From Bradyrhizobium sp. BR 10289 (GTDB lineage: Bacteria > Pseudomonadota > Alphaproteobacteria > Rhizobiales > Xanthobacteraceae): a stretch of 64,000 nt of DNA. The position numbers were made by a program, and so were the translations under genes. The number at the start of each line of letters is the position of its first letter. Within the stretch, counting starts at the first letter, position 1. The notes under the pieces are model-generated. The model was not told the origin of the DNA. It searched no databases and saw nothing but the letters and a program-made list of their open reading frames with translations. The stretch spans positions 546,822-610,821 of the forward strand of contig NZ_JACOFR010000002.1 in assembly GCF_019455385.1 (NCBI RefSeq). Direction: 5' to 3'. Positions 18,618 to 27,456 of this stretch are shown piece after piece.

Positions 18618-19529
18618 ATGCGCAATACGCTCGTGTTGTGCTGCGTCGCCGTGTTGTCGGCGATATCAGGAACTGCAAGCGCACAGGACTGGACCAAATC
18701 GAAATGGGGGCCGAACGACGAGATCGGCGCCGCCAACTACATGACGCCGGAGCTCGTGCTGAAGGCGGCCTCGCTGGTGAAGACCGGCAAGACCTACGCC
18801 CTCGGCATTCCCGTCACGCCACAGACGCCCGCTTATCCGCCGCGTCAATTCAAGCTCACCATCGTGCAGCCGGGACAGGCCGGCAGCCCGGGCCTCGGCC
18901 CCAACAAGGCGACCTATAACGACGACATCCTCGACACCTGGGTTGGCATCGGCAGCCAGATCGACGGGCTCGGCCATCTCGGCATCGAGCACGTCTATTA
19001 CAACGGCAACAAGCTCGCCGACTTCGCCGATCCGAACGGGTTGAAGAAGTTCGGCATCGAGAAGGTGCCGCCGATCGTCACCCGCGGCGTGCTGTTCGAC
19101 ATGGCCGCCTATTTCAAGACCGACATCGTCAAGGAAGGCACCGCCTTCAACGTCAAGGAGATCGAGGAAGCGGCCAAGGCGCAGAACATCGAGATCCGCC
19201 AGGGCGACGTCGTGATCTTCCACACCGGCTGGCTCAGCCTGATCGGCAAGGATGACAAGCGCTACTCGGCGGGTGAACCCGGCCTCGGCGTCGAAGGCGC
19301 GAAATATCTCACTGGCAGGGGCGTCGTCGCGATCGGCGCCGACACCGGGGCGCTCGAGGTGCTGCCGTTCGAATCGAAGAACATTTTCGAGGTGCACCAG
19401 ATCCTGCTTGCGATGAACGGGACCTACATCCTCGAGAACATGGACACCGCCGCGCTCGCGAAGGACAAGGGCTATGAATTCCTGTTCGTGCTGGGCCAGC
19501 CGCGCTGGACCGGCGCGTGCAGGCCATGA
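18618..19529 (+). CDS. Cyclase-family (kynurenine-formamidase-like) exported hydrolase, C-terminus frameshifted
   Basis: A 303-residue protein with a signal peptide (MRNTLVLCCVAVLSAISGTA, then SAQD) and the PF04199 cyclase fold. The usual H-x-G-T-H-x-D-x-x-x-H metal motif appears as GIGSQIDGLGHLG, the Gln-Asp-His version found in one large subfamily; EVHQILL follows later. GGGAGG sits before ATG 18618. The annotated frame ends WTGACRP at 19529. A one-base shift at about 19516 would instead give TG-AVQAMINPIAIR ending at 19552, which looks like the natural end. A single-base deletion (GCGGTG to GCGTG) is the simplest explanation, and the lost tail is short, so the enzyme may still work. Confidence 0.85.
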   Translation: MRNTLVLCCVAVLSAISGTASAQDWTKSKWGPNDEIGAANYMTPELVLKAASLVKTGKTYALGIPVTPQTPAYPPRQFKLTIVQPGQAGSPGLGPNKATYNDDILDTWVGIGSQIDGLGHLGIEHVYYNGNKLADFADPNGLKKFGIEKVPPIVTRGVLFDMAAYFKTDIVKEGTAFNVKEIEEAAKAQNIEIRQGDVVIFHTGWLSLIGKDDKRYSAGEPGLGVEGAKYLTGRGVVAIGADTGALEVLPFESKNIFEVHQILLAMNGTYILENMDTAALAKDKGYEFLFVLGQPRWTGACRP

Positions 19530-19560
19530 TCAACCCGATCGCGATCCGCTAGCCGAAGAC

Positions 19561-19587
19561 CCGGGCGAGGATCAGTCTGTCGCCCGG
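19561..19587 (+). terminator. Terminator-like hairpin after the cyclase gene
   Basis: CCGGGCGA (19561-19568) pairs perfectly with TCGCCCGG (19580-19587) around an 11-base loop. It begins 9 bases after the inferred ancestral stop (19552), consistent with that stop being the original gene end. No U-tract. Confidence 0.45.
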
Positions 19588-19605
19588 CAGGCCCCCTCGC
19601 CCGAA

Positions 19606-19824
19606 TTATGTCTGCGGCCTGAGATGCCAGCGCCGCAGCGCAACCAGAGCCCAGATCACCTCGACGAGGCCGAACGGCCAAGCCCCTTGTAGAAAGCCGT
19701 AGGCCGAGCCGAGCGCGCACGAGATGGCGAACAGCAGCACGAACCAATGGCTGCGGTCTTCCAAGGCATAGCAGACCAGCATCGCGGTGACGGCAAACAG
19801 GCCGAATAGTGTCAGTGCATCCAT
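19606..19824 (-). CDS. Small two-helix membrane protein (72 aa)
   Basis: No named family. MDALTLFGLFAVTAMLVCYA is one hydrophobic segment, then LEDRSHWFVLLFAISCALGS and AYGFLQGAWPFGLVEVIWAL form further ones, ending with a short basic tail (ALRRWHLRPQT). The hydrophobic pattern and the ATG at 19824 make a small inner-membrane protein likely. It lies head-to-head with ruvX, with the start sites less than 50 bases apart. Confidence 0.65.
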   Translation of the reverse strand: MDALTLFGLFAVTAMLVCYALEDRSHWFVLLFAISCALGSAYGFLQGAWPFGLVEVIWALVALRRWHLRPQT

Positions 19825-19870
19825 GTTCCGGGTTCACCCCGCAGCGCGACGCGTGATATGCGCTAAATCC

Positions 19871-20362
19871 ATGCCCGCTCTTATCCTGCCCCTCGTCGAT
19901 GCTGCAACCCACTGGCCCGAACGCGGTGGGCTGATTGGCCTTGATCTCGGCACCAAGACCATCGGCGTTGCCGTGTCCAATCCGGACCGACGGCTGGCGA
20001 CAGGCGTCGAGACCATCCAGCGCAAGCAGTTCAAGCAGGACGCGGCGCGGCTGCTCGCGATCGCGGCCGAGCGCAAGGTGGTCGGCTTCGTGCTCGGCCT
20101 GCCCATCAACATGGACGGCAGCGAGGGTCCGCGCGCGCAATCGACCCGCGCCTTCGCGCGCAATCTCGCCAACCTGACCAGCCTCCCCATCGGCCTCTGG
20201 GACGAGCGCCTCTCGACCGCCGCCGTCGAGCGCGAGCTGATCGGCATGGATGTCAGCCGCGCCAAGCGCGCCGAGGTGATCGACGAGCACGCCGCGATCT
20301 TCATCCTGCAGGGTGCGCTCGACCGCCTCGCCAATCTGCGCGCCAGCCCGGGAACCGGCTGA
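19871..20362 (+). CDS. ruvX: Putative pre-16S rRNA nuclease / RuvX (YqgF)
   Basis: A 163-residue RNase H-fold nuclease implicated in 16S rRNA 5'-end maturation and once proposed as a Holliday junction resolvase. Motifs are GGLIGLDLGTKTIGVAVSNP (first catalytic Asp in LDLGTKTIG), VVGFVLGLPINMDGSEGPRA, LWDERLSTAAVE and IDEHAAIFILQ (last Asp). I use ATG 19871 because the family begins just before the first strand; an in-frame ATG at 19787 would overlap the divergent membrane-protein gene. Followed after 3 bases by the transporter gene. Confidence 0.93.
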   Translation: MPALILPLVDAATHWPERGGLIGLDLGTKTIGVAVSNPDRRLATGVETIQRKQFKQDAARLLAIAAERKVVGFVLGLPINMDGSEGPRAQSTRAFARNLANLTSLPIGLWDERLSTAAVERELIGMDVSRAKRAEVIDEHAAIFILQGALDRLANLRASPGTG

Positions 20363-20365
20363 TCC

Positions 20366-21289
20366 ATGGCCGTCGTCATCGCGGCGCTGCTGCCGGTCTT
20401 CATCCTCATCGTGCTCGGCGTCGTGCTCCGGCACAGCCTGATGCGGCTGGACACGCAATGGCACGGGCTGGAGCGGCTGACCTATTTTGTCCTGTTCCCG
20501 ATGCTCTTGATCCAGACGCTGGTGAAGGCCGACCTCTCAAAAGTCCCGGTCGCCGGCGTCGGCGGCGCGCTGCTGTTGTCGGCGCTCGCGATGTCGCTGC
20601 TCTGCCTCGCACTCCGCCCGGCCCTGTCGCGGCTCGACATCGACGGTCCGGCTTTCACCTCGATCTTCCAGGGCGCGACGCGCTGGCAGACCTATGTCGC
20701 GCTCTCGGTGTCCGCCAATCTGTACGGCGATGTCGGGCTGGCGCTGGCGTCGGTCGCGATGGTCGCGATCATCCCGCTGGTCAACGTCTTCAGCGTCGCC
20801 GTGCTCGCGCACTATGCTTCGCCCGAAAAACAGTCGGCGCGCGCGATTGTCATGACCGTGATCCGAAATCCCCTGATCTGGGCCTGCGTCATCGGCCTCG
20901 TCATCAACGTGATTCATCTGCCGCTGCCAAAGATCTGGCACGAGGTGGCGGACGCGCTTGGCCGCTCCTCCCTCGCCATCGGCCTGCTCGTCACCGGCGC
21001 CGGTCTCCAGCTCAAGGGTCTGCTCCGCCCCAGCATGAGCGCGACGCTCGGCGTGACGTTCAAGCTGGTGCTGATGCCGGTCCTTGCACTGATGCTCGCC
21101 GCCTGGTTCGGCCTCTCCGGCGACAGCCTCGCGATCGTCGCGATCTGCGCGGCGGTGCCGACCTCACCTAGCGCCTATGTCCTCGCCCGCCAGATGGGCG
21201 GCGATGCGCCCCTCTTGGCGCAGATCATCACGCTGCAAACCATTTTGGCGGCCATCACGATGCCAATCGCGATCGCGCTGGTGGCGTAG
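20366..21289 (+). CDS. AEC-family transporter (auxin efflux carrier-like)
   Basis: A 307-residue inner-membrane protein with about ten hydrophobic segments, from VVIAALLPVFILIVLGVVLR to IITLQTILAAITMPIAIALV. The AEC signature is seen in the C-terminal half (AAVPTSPSAYVLARQMGGDA). Members export organic acids, amino acids or other anions in bacteria; the plant hormone name does not imply auxin transport here. It starts 3 bases after ruvX and is probably in the same transcript. Confidence 0.87.
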   Translation: MAVVIAALLPVFILIVLGVVLRHSLMRLDTQWHGLERLTYFVLFPMLLIQTLVKADLSKVPVAGVGGALLLSALAMSLLCLALRPALSRLDIDGPAFTSIFQGATRWQTYVALSVSANLYGDVGLALASVAMVAIIPLVNVFSVAVLAHYASPEKQSARAIVMTVIRNPLIWACVIGLVINVIHLPLPKIWHEVADALGRSSLAIGLLVTGAGLQLKGLLRPSMSATLGVTFKLVLMPVLALMLAAWFGLSGDSLAIVAICAAVPTSPSAYVLARQMGGDAPLLAQIITLQTILAAITMPIAIALVA

Positions 21290-21318
21290 CGTGATTGGGA
21301 CCGCACCTCTCTCGCCAC

Positions 21319-21406
21319 CGTCATTGCGAGCGCAGCGAAGCAATCCAGAGTCTTTCCCTGGAGGGATTCTGGATTGCTTCGTCGCAAGGGCTCCTCGCAA
21401 TGACGG
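21319..21406. repeat. Dispersed inverted repeat, 'CGTCATTGCGAG' type, copy 1
   Basis: CGTCATTGCGAG at 21319-21330 is mirrored by CTCGCAATGACGG at 21394-21406, with GAAGCAATCCAGA and TCTGGATTGCTTC inside. The whole element folds back on itself. A second copy is at 33076-33192. It separates the convergent AEC transporter and CPBP protease genes. Confidence 0.85.
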
Positions 21407-21426
21407 AGTCTGAGGCAACAGCCGGG

Positions 21427-22191
21427 CTAGTCCCCCAGCCACATCGTCAGCACCACCGCCGTCATGTTGTTCAGCGCGTGCAATAGGATCGTCAGCCACA
21501 GCGAATTGGCGCGATGGCGCATGTAGCCGAACCACAGGCCGATCGTGAAAACCTCGGCGAGAAAATAGAAGTCGTACTGCAGATGCACGACCGTCCACAC
21601 CAACGACGACAGCAGGATCGCGCCGGGCACGCGTAAAAAACTCGCCGACCAGCCGCGGAACAGAAAGCCGCGCGCCAGAACCTCTTCCGACATCGGCGCC
21701 GCCACGCTGAAGGCGAACAGCAGCATCAGCGCCGCGCCCTTGTCGCGGCCCGATTTCAAGAGATCGGTCATGAAGCCCGGCGTCGCCTCGCGACCGAGCA
21801 TCCGCGACATCGTCTCCCAGGCCAGCACCAACAGGATGAGGCCGACCGCGCCGAACAGGAGCTGCTTCCACGACGGCCAATAGAGCGCGAGATAATCAAC
21901 GAACGCGGCCTTCTTGATGCGGATGGCAAGCCACACTGCCGCCAGCGTTGCCGGCAGACCCATGGTCACCGACAGCGCCAGCGCCGCGGGCTCGCGGCCG
22001 ACATCCTGCATCGATGCGAGGCTCATGGGGGCGCCGTGGTGCCAGACCAGAAAGACGATGGCGCCGATCTGCCCAACGAACATCGCGGCGAAGATGACAA
22101 TGCCCCACAGCGCCGTGCCCCAGAACTTCCAGACGCGCGGCGCGGCGGACGTCTCGACGAGCGGCGGGAGATCGGGGTTGAGGGAATCCAT
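21427..22191 (-). CDS. CPBP-family intramembrane metalloprotease
   Basis: A 254-residue polytopic inner-membrane protein with about seven hydrophobic segments. The family's glutamate motif is SEEVLARGFLFRGW (EExxxR), followed by WTVVHLQYDFYF (FxxxH-like) and LLHALNN, giving the Glu and His residues expected to hold zinc in Rce1/CaaX-protease-like enzymes. The bacterial substrates of this family are mostly unknown; some act on peptides or anchors. ATG 22191 is preferred over a TTG one codon earlier. Convergent with the AEC transporter across a repeat. Confidence 0.88.
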   Translation of the reverse strand: MDSLNPDLPPLVETSAAPRVWKFWGTALWGIVIFAAMFVGQIGAIVFLVWHHGAPMSLASMQDVGREPAALALSVTMGLPATLAAVWLAIRIKKAAFVDYLALYWPSWKQLLFGAVGLILLVLAWETMSRMLGREATPGFMTDLLKSGRDKGAALMLLFAFSVAAPMSEEVLARGFLFRGWSASFLRVPGAILLSSLVWTVVHLQYDFYFLAEVFTIGLWFGYMRHRANSLWLTILLHALNNMTAVVLTMWLGD

Positions 22192-22229
22192 CAAAACGCT
22201 TTCGTCAGGTACTGCAGGCCATCGGCCCT

Positions 22230-22991
22230 TCAGCGCCGCGGCGGAATCGGGAAATCATAGGCCGCCCCGCCCGCCCCCGGCAGGGAAAAATGCCACCACT
22301 CCTTCGAATAGTTCACAAAGCCTTGCTTCGCCATGGCAGCGACCAGCCGCTTGCGCCAGGCGCGCTGGTCCGGATTGATCGATGGCGCAGCGGTATGTCC
22401 CTTCATATCGGTGCAGTCATAGCCGGTGCCCATGTCGACGCTGCCTTCCGGCAGCCGCGCCTCGACTGGCGCCGTGCAATCGGCATAGGATTTTGCGGGA
22501 TCGATCGTGGCGGAATTGTCGGCCTTGAGATCGACCAGCGTGAGGTCGAGTGCCGCACCCGTGGAATGCTGCGACCGGCCCGCGATGTAGCCGAGGCGGA
22601 ACAGCTCGGTCTTCGGGATCTTTGGATTGTAGCGCCGCTCGGCCGCGGTCTCGTGGCCGTTCTGCGACCACTTGACCATGTCGAGCGAAGCCCGCGCCGG
22701 GCGATAGCAGTCGAACATCTTGAGCGAGAGATTTTGCGCGGCGAGCTCCTGCTGCACCGCCTTCAGCCGCAGCCCCACCTCCCGCTTCACCACGCACTCG
22801 CCCGCACCATAGCCAGCGAGCGGACGGCCGACGAAATTATTGGAGGTGGCGTAGCGGATGTCCTGGATGATGCTGGGATCGATGTCGCGCAGATAGACGA
22901 AGCCGCCGGGGAGCGATTGGGCATGGGCGGACGAGATTATGGTTGTCGCCACGACCGCAATTAGAGGTGATTTCACGAAATGCCTCCACAT
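22230..22991 (-). CDS. D-alanyl-D-alanine dipeptidase (VanX-like, M15D)
   Basis: A 253-residue exported zinc dipeptidase that hydrolyses D-Ala-D-Ala, probably for peptidoglycan recycling or turnover. From ATG 22991 it begins with a signal peptide (VKSPLIAVVATTIISSAHAQ). The catalytic motifs are SQHSTGAALDLT (SxHxxGxAxD, zinc His and Asp) and EWWHF (catalytic Glu and third zinc His); FDCYRPA holds the conserved Arg region. The frame is open upstream to 23018, but those nine residues are the translation of a dispersed repeat and should not be included. It is divergent from pyrB. Confidence 0.92.
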   Translation of the reverse strand: MWRHFVKSPLIAVVATTIISSAHAQSLPGGFVYLRDIDPSIIQDIRYATSNNFVGRPLAGYGAGECVVKREVGLRLKAVQQELAAQNLSLKMFDCYRPARASLDMVKWSQNGHETAAERRYNPKIPKTELFRLGYIAGRSQHSTGAALDLTLVDLKADNSATIDPAKSYADCTAPVEARLPEGSVDMGTGYDCTDMKGHTAAPSINPDQRAWRKRLVAAMAKQGFVNYSKEWWHFSLPGAGGAAYDFPIPPRR

Positions 22992-23082
22992 CGTCATGGC
23001 CGGGCTTGTCCCGGCCATCCACGCCCTTCTTTTGGCTAGCGTGCAAGATCGTGGATGCCCGGGACAAGCCCGGGCATGACGG
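22992..23082. repeat. Dispersed inverted repeat, 'GTCATGGCCGGGCTTGTCCCGG' type
   Basis: GTCATGGCCGGGCTTGTCCC at one end and GGGACAAGCCCGGGCATGAC at the other, around a short spacer. It occupies the space between the divergent dipeptidase and pyrB genes and creates false N-terminal extensions in both frames (MAGTSPAMT and MPGTSPGMT). Confidence 0.85.
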
Positions 23083-23168
23083 AGAAAGCAGCACTATCAG
23101 GGGATAACTCCCCTCCCGCGGATTGGGCCTTGCCCCACCCCCCATCCGCGCCTATAGCTCTGCTTTTA

Positions 23169-24116
23169 ATGACATCGAAATCGACCTTCGTCCTCGGCCA
23201 CCGGCATTTGCTGGGCATCGAGGGCCTTTCCGCGGCCGACATCACCGGCCTGCTCGACCTGTCTGAAGAATATGTCGAGCTCAACCGCCAGGTTGACAAG
23301 AAGCGCACCGTCCTGCGTGGACGGACGCAAGTAAACCTCTTCTTCGAGGCTTCGACGCGGACGCAGTCCTCGTTCGAGCTCGCGGGAAAGCGGCTGGGTG
23401 CCGACGTCATGAACATGTCGGTGGCGTCCTCGTCCATCAAGAAGGGCGAGACGCTGATCGACACCGCGATGACGCTCAACGCGATGCATCCGGACATCCT
23501 GGTGATGCGCCATCACGCCTCCGGTGCGGTGGAACTGCTCGCCCGCAAGGTCGACGGTTCCGTGATCAATGCCGGCGACGGCGCGCATGAGCATCCGACG
23601 CAAGCGCTGCTCGACGCGCTCACCATCCGCCGCAACAAGGGCCGTATCGAGGGGCTGGTCGTTGCGATCTGCGGCGACGTGCTGCATTCGCGCGTGGCCC
23701 GCTCCAACATCATCCTGCTCAACACCATGGGCGCCCGCGTCCGCGTCGTCGGCCCCTCCACGCTGCTGCCGCCCGGCATCGAGCGGATGGGCGTCGAGGT
23801 CGCACGCGACATGCGCGAGGGCCTCAACGGCGCCGACATCGTGATGATGCTGCGGCTCCAGCGCGAGCGCATGAACGGCTCCTTCGTGCCGTCCTCGTCG
23901 GAGTACTTCAACTATTTCGGGCTGGACCAGAAGAAGCTCGCTTACGCCAAGCCCGACGCGCTGGTGATGCATCCAGGTCCCATGAACCGCGGCGTCGAGA
24001 TCGACACCGCGGTTGCCGACGGCGCGCAATCCCTGATCCGCGAACAGGTCGAGATGGGCGTCGCCGTTCGCATGGCGGTGCTGGAAGCGCTCGCCCGTAA
24101 CCTGCCGAACGCGTGA
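23169..24116 (+). CDS. pyrB: Aspartate carbamoyltransferase catalytic subunit
   Basis: PyrB makes N-carbamoyl-L-aspartate from carbamoyl phosphate and aspartate, the first step committed to pyrimidines. The 315-residue protein has the carbamoyl phosphate site [20 protein letters not shown] (STRT), [25 protein letters not shown] (HPTQ) and the aspartate-side [14 protein letters not shown] start at ATG 23169 ([20 protein letters not shown]); the longer frame from 23055 runs through a repeat. Its stop overlaps the next gene by 4 bases. No pyrI regulatory-chain gene is seen; in Pseudomonas-type enzymes the dihydroorotase-like partner takes that place. Confidence 0.96.
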   Translation: MTSKSTFVLGHRHLLGIEGLSAADITGLLDLSEEYVELNRQVDKKRTVLRGRTQVNLFFEASTRTQSSFELAGKRLGADVMNMSVASSSIKKGETLIDTAMTLNAMHPDILVMRHHASGAVELLARKVDGSVINAGDGAHEHPTQALLDALTIRRNKGRIEGLVVAICGDVLHSRVARSNIILLNTMGARVRVVGPSTLLPPGIERMGVEVARDMREGLNGADIVMMLRLQRERMNGSFVPSSSEYFNYFGLDQKKLAYAKPDALVMHPGPMNRGVEIDTAVADGAQSLIREQVEMGVAVRMAVLEALARNLPNA

Positions 24117-25423
24117 TGCCCATGCTGACCGACCGCCGCCCGATCCTGCTCGCCAACGCCCGTGTCGTCGATCCGTCCAGGGATTTCGACGCTGTCGGCG
24201 ACGTCCTGATTGCCGACGGCGCCATCCGCGAGACCCGCCGCGGTATTGGCGCGGCCGGCGTCCCCGAAGGCACCGACGTCGTCAACTGCTCCGGCAAGAT
24301 CGTGGCCCCGGGCCTCGTCGACATGCGCGCCTTCGTCGGCGAGCCCGGCTTCAGCCATCGCGAGACCTTTGCGAGCGCGAGCCAGGCGGCCGCGACCGGG
24401 GGCATCACCACCATCATCTGCCAGCCCGACACGCTGCCCGTCGTCGACAATTCGGCGACCGTCGATTTCGTGATGCGCAGGGCACGCGACACCGCCATCG
24501 TCAACATCCAGCCGATGGCGGCGCTGACCAAGGGCATGCGCGGCGAGGAGATGACCGAGTTCGGCCTGCTCAAGGCCGCCGGCGCCGTCGCGTTCGGCGA
24601 CAGCGACAGAAGCGTCACCAACGCCCAGGTGATGCGCCGCGCGCTGACCTACGCGCGGGATTTCGACGCGCTGATCGTGCATTACACCGAGGATCCCGAT
24701 CTGGTCGGCGAAGGCGTGATGAACGAAGGCGAGTTCGCCACCCGCCTCGGCCTGATGGGCATCCCGAACGCCGCCGAAGCTGTCATGCTCGAGCGCGACA
24801 TGCGCCTCGTCGCGCTGACCGGCGGCCGTTATCACGCCGCATCGCTGTCCTGCATCGACTCGCTCGACATCTTGAAGCGCGCCCGCGATGCCGGGCTTGC
24901 CGTCAGCGCCTCGGTCTCGATCAACCATCTCGCGCTGAACGAGAACGACATCGGCCCCTACCGGTCGTTCCTGAAACTGTCGCCGCCGCTGCGCACCGAG
25001 GACGACCGCCGCGCGCTGGTCGCCGCCGTCGCCTCCGGCCTTCTCGACGTCATCATGTCCGACCACAACCCGCAGGACGTCGAGGTCAAGCGCCTGCCGT
25101 TTGCGGAGGCCGCGCCCGGCGCCGTCGGGCTCGAGACCATGCTGCCCGCGGGCTTAAGGCTCGTGCACAATGGCGAACTGGAGTTGAAAACGCTGATCCG
25201 GGCGATGTCGACCCGGCCCGCGGAACTTCTGGGCCTGCCGGGTGGAACGTTGCGCACGGGCAGCCCGGCGGACGTGATCGTGATCGACCCCGATGTGCCC
25301 TGGGTGGTCGATCCCGCCGACCTCAAATCGCCCTGCAAGAACACCCCGTTCGACGAGGCCCGCTTTACAGGCCGCGTGGTGCGCACCATTGTCGGCGGAC
25401 GGACGGTTTACGAGCATGTCTGA
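24113..25423 (+). CDS. Dihydroorotase-like protein (PyrC/PyrC' type) lacking the HxH metal motif
   Basis: A 436-residue amidohydrolase-superfamily protein in a pyrB operon. The family order is present: [20 protein letters not shown], then [20 protein letters not shown], then [20 protein letters not shown], then SCIDSLDI and [10 protein letters not shown]. In active type I dihydroorotases the first motif reads PGxxDxHxHxREPG with two zinc-binding His; here those positions read Met-Arg-Ala-Phe. The HYTED His and the late Asp remain. It may therefore be a non-catalytic PyrC' subunit that supports PyrB, with another dihydroorotase elsewhere, though weak activity is not excluded. It overlaps pyrB by 4 bases and the next gene frame by one. 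Confidence 0.88.
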   Translation: MMPMLTDRRPILLANARVVDPSRDFDAVGDVLIADGAIRETRRGIGAAGVPEGTDVVNCSGKIVAPGLVDMRAFVGEPGFSHRETFASASQAAATGGITTIICQPDTLPVVDNSATVDFVMRRARDTAIVNIQPMAALTKGMRGEEMTEFGLLKAAGAVAFGDSDRSVTNAQVMRRALTYARDFDALIVHYTEDPDLVGEGVMNEGEFATRLGLMGIPNAAEAVMLERDMRLVALTGGRYHAASLSCIDSLDILKRARDAGLAVSASVSINHLALNENDIGPYRSFLKLSPPLRTEDDRRALVAAVASGLLDVIMSDHNPQDVEVKRLPFAEAAPGAVGLETMLPAGLRLVHNGELELKTLIRAMSTRPAELLGLPGGTLRTGSPADVIVIDPDVPWVVDPADLKSPCKNTPFDEARFTGRVVRTIVGGRTVYEHV

Positions 25424-25458
25424 TGGGCGCCGGTTATGTCAGCCATGGAGACACCGCC

Positions 25459-26055
25459 ATGGGGCTTGAAGCCTTCCTGCCGGTGGCGTTCGTCATTGGC
25501 TATCTGCTCGGCTCGATTCCATTCGGGCTGGTCCTGACAAAACTCGCCGGCACGCAGGATATCCGCTCGATCGGCTCCGGCAGCATCGGCGCCACGAACG
25601 TGCTGCGCACCGGCCGCAAGAGCCTTGCCGCCGGCACGCTGCTGCTCGATGCGCTCAAGGGCACCGCGGCGGTGGTGATATCGGGCTATATCGCAGGTCC
25701 CAATGCCGCGATGGTGGCAGGGCTCGGCGCCTTCCTCGGCCATCTCTTCCCGGTCTGGCTCAAGTTCAAGGGCGGCAAGGGCGTCGCGGTGTATATCGGC
25801 GTCCTGCTCGGCCTGTTCTGGCCGGCCATGGTGGTGTTCTGCCTGCTCTGGTTAGCTACCGCCTTCACCACCCGCTATTCCTCGCTCTCGGCGCTGGTGG
25901 CCTCCTTCATCACGCCGCTGTTCCTGTGGTGGTTCGGCCACCTCGCGCTGTCCGCGCTGTTTGCGGTGATGACGCTGCTGCTGTTCTACGCGCACCGCGA
26001 GAACATCAAGCGATTGCAAGCGAGAAAAGAAAGCCGGATTGGCGAGAAGGCCTGA
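25459..26055 (+). CDS. plsY: Glycerol-3-phosphate acyltransferase PlsY
   Basis: PlsY transfers the acyl group from acyl phosphate to glycerol 3-phosphate in the inner membrane, the first step of phospholipid synthesis. The 198-residue protein has five or so membrane segments and the motifs [11 protein letters not shown], then [16 protein letters not shown] (SGNxGATN-like), then [20 protein letters not shown] (KFKGGKGVA). I prefer ATG 25459, with GGAG upstream and the normal [11 protein letters not shown] start; ATG 25423 overlapping the previous stop is an alternative adding 12 residues. Third gene after pyrB and the dihydroorotase-like gene, tightly spaced. Confidence 0.95.
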   Translation: MGLEAFLPVAFVIGYLLGSIPFGLVLTKLAGTQDIRSIGSGSIGATNVLRTGRKSLAAGTLLLDALKGTAAVVISGYIAGPNAAMVAGLGAFLGHLFPVWLKFKGGKGVAVYIGVLLGLFWPAMVVFCLLWLATAFTTRYSSLSALVASFITPLFLWWFGHLALSALFAVMTLLLFYAHRENIKRLQARKESRIGEKA

Positions 26056-26148
26056 GGCGTTTCCTAAAACCGGAAAAAGTACGGATACCGCCTCCCCCTC
26101 TCCGCATTATATGCCAAATCCTGTTCGCAACTTTCCTCCGACTCACGG

Positions 26149-26187
26149 CAGGATGTAGCGAACGGGTTCCACGCCTGTCATCCTGAC
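26149..26187 (+). other. tRNA-like minihelix (acceptor plus T arm only), possible tRNA-Pro remnant
   Basis: CAGGATG (26149-26155) pairs perfectly with CATCCTG (26179-26185), a 7-base-pair acceptor-like stem. Inside lies ACGGG (26162-26166), a 7-base loop TTCCACG and CCTGT (26174-26178), a 5-base-pair T-arm-like stem (one G-T pair). TAGCG after the first strand resembles tRNA positions 8-12. D arm, anticodon arm and variable loop are absent, and no CCA is encoded. The text looks like a tRNA-Pro with an internal deletion. It lies 31 bases upstream of the patatin-like gene. Confidence 0.4.
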
Positions 26188-26217
26188 GGCGGAAATGGCG
26201 CTACGCGGTTGCTCAGA

Positions 26218-27456
26218 ATGAGCGAGAAGTTTGTCGGCGGGCATATTGACGGCGGTTCGCAAGGTGCAGCACGCACCGCGGCAAGCCGCCTGCTCTTTGC
26301 AACGGACATCTGGTCCGGGCCTCCGACGTCGCCCCCGGGGGACCAAGCCGCGCCGCAGCAGCAACACTCTGCAACACCAACGCCAGCTCCCGTTTCACCA
26401 CCCGTACCGCCCCCTGTTGTCGTCGCCCCGCCTTCACCCCGCGTTGAGGTTCTAACTACCGCTGCACCCGTCGCGCCGGCGCAGACGCCCGCAAGACAAT
26501 GGCCACCGCGAAAGCTTTCGCTGGCACTTCAGGGCGGCGGCACGTTTGCAGCCTTCACCTGGGGCGTGCTGGAGCGGCTGCTGGAACAGCCCGATATCGA
26601 GATCGACACCATCAGCGGCGCCAGCGCCGGCGCGATCAACGCGCTGTTGCTGGCTTGCGGCCTCGCCGAAGGCGGCCGGGAAGCGGCGCGCGCGCGGCTG
26701 AACCGGTTCTGGATCCGGCTGATGCACGAAGCCTCGTTCCGCTCGCTGATGCTGGTCGGCGGCTTCTCGCCGGCGGGAAGCTCGGTCGCGTTCGGCCCGA
26801 CGCTGCGCTCCGGCCAGTTCGATCCGTTCGATCTCGATCCGCTGCGGCAGGCGCTGTCGCGCGACATCAATTTTGCGACCTTGCGCGATGCACGAGCGCC
26901 AAAGCTGCTGATCGCGGCGACGCGCATTCGCGACGGCCAGCAGCAGATCTTCCGCAACGACGCCATCACGGCCGATGTCGCGCTGGCCTCGACCTGTCCG
27001 CCACTGGTTCACTGCGCCGTCGAAATCGAGGGCGAGGCCTATTGGGACGGCGGCTTTGGCGGCAATCCGCCGCTGGTGAAGCTGGCGCAGGAATCCACGG
27101 CCGCCGATGTGCTGCTGGTCCAGGTGACGCCCGCGCGCGACAGCTACGTCCCGATCACGCTCGCCGCGATCGACCGAAGGCTCGACCAGATCGCCGCCAA
27201 CGCCGCGCTCAATGCCGAAATCGCGGCGATCGAATGGGCGCGCTCGCACGCAGCACCGTCGCTGCGGCTCTCCAGGATCGCAGCGGAGGACTCCGTCGAC
27301 GGGCTGGCGCAGCGCTCGTCGACCGATCTCGGCCGCGGCTTCATCCGCCTGCTGCACCGGAGCGGCCGCGAAGCCGCCGAGCGCTGGCTGGGGCAAGGCG
27401 CGGTCGGCCCCGAAGCCCGCCGCACACTGCGCGCTGACGAGCCCGTGCTAGCCTGA
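26218..27456 (+). CDS. Patatin-like phospholipase domain protein
   Basis: A 412-residue putative lipid acyl hydrolase. The first 95 residues are a Pro/Ala-rich, probably disordered region (PVSPPVPPPVVVAPPSP). The patatin domain follows: LSLALQGGGTFAAFTWGVLE (oxyanion-hole Gly run), ISGASAGAINALLLACGLAE with nucleophile Ser136 (GxSxG), and YWDGGFGGNPPL with Asp277 (DGG), the catalytic dyad. ATG 26218 is preferred to a TTG three codons earlier. Bacterial members act on membrane phospholipids or stored polyesters; the substrate is not evident. It stands alone and is convergent with the amidase gene. Confidence 0.9.
   Translation: MSEKFVGGHIDGGSQGAARTAASRLLFATDIWSGPPTSPPGDQAAPQQQHSATPTPAPVSPPVPPPVVVAPPSPRVEVLTTAAPVAPAQTPARQWPPRKLSLALQGGGTFAAFTWGVLERLLEQPDIEIDTISGASAGAINALLLACGLAEGGREAARARLNRFWIRLMHEASFRSLMLVGGFSPAGSSVAFGPTLRSGQFDPFDLDPLRQALSRDINFATLRDARAPKLLIAATRIRDGQQQIFRNDAITADVALASTCPPLVHCAVEIEGEAYWDGGFGGNPPLVKLAQESTAADVLLVQVTPARDSYVPITLAAIDRRLDQIAANAALNAEIAAIEWARSHAAPSLRLSRIAAEDSVDGLAQRSSTDLGRGFIRLLHRSGREAAERWLGQGAVGPEARRTLRADEPVLA

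Noticed and set aside
22992..23169. Extended N-termini MAGTSPAMT (dipeptidase) and MPGTSPGMT (pyrB)
   Set aside because: Both are translations of the same palindromic repeat; later starts give normal family N-termini.
26143..26367. Minus-strand frame ending RMTGVEPVRYILP
   Set aside because: Antisense of the tRNA-like minihelix and the start of the patatin gene; not a gene.
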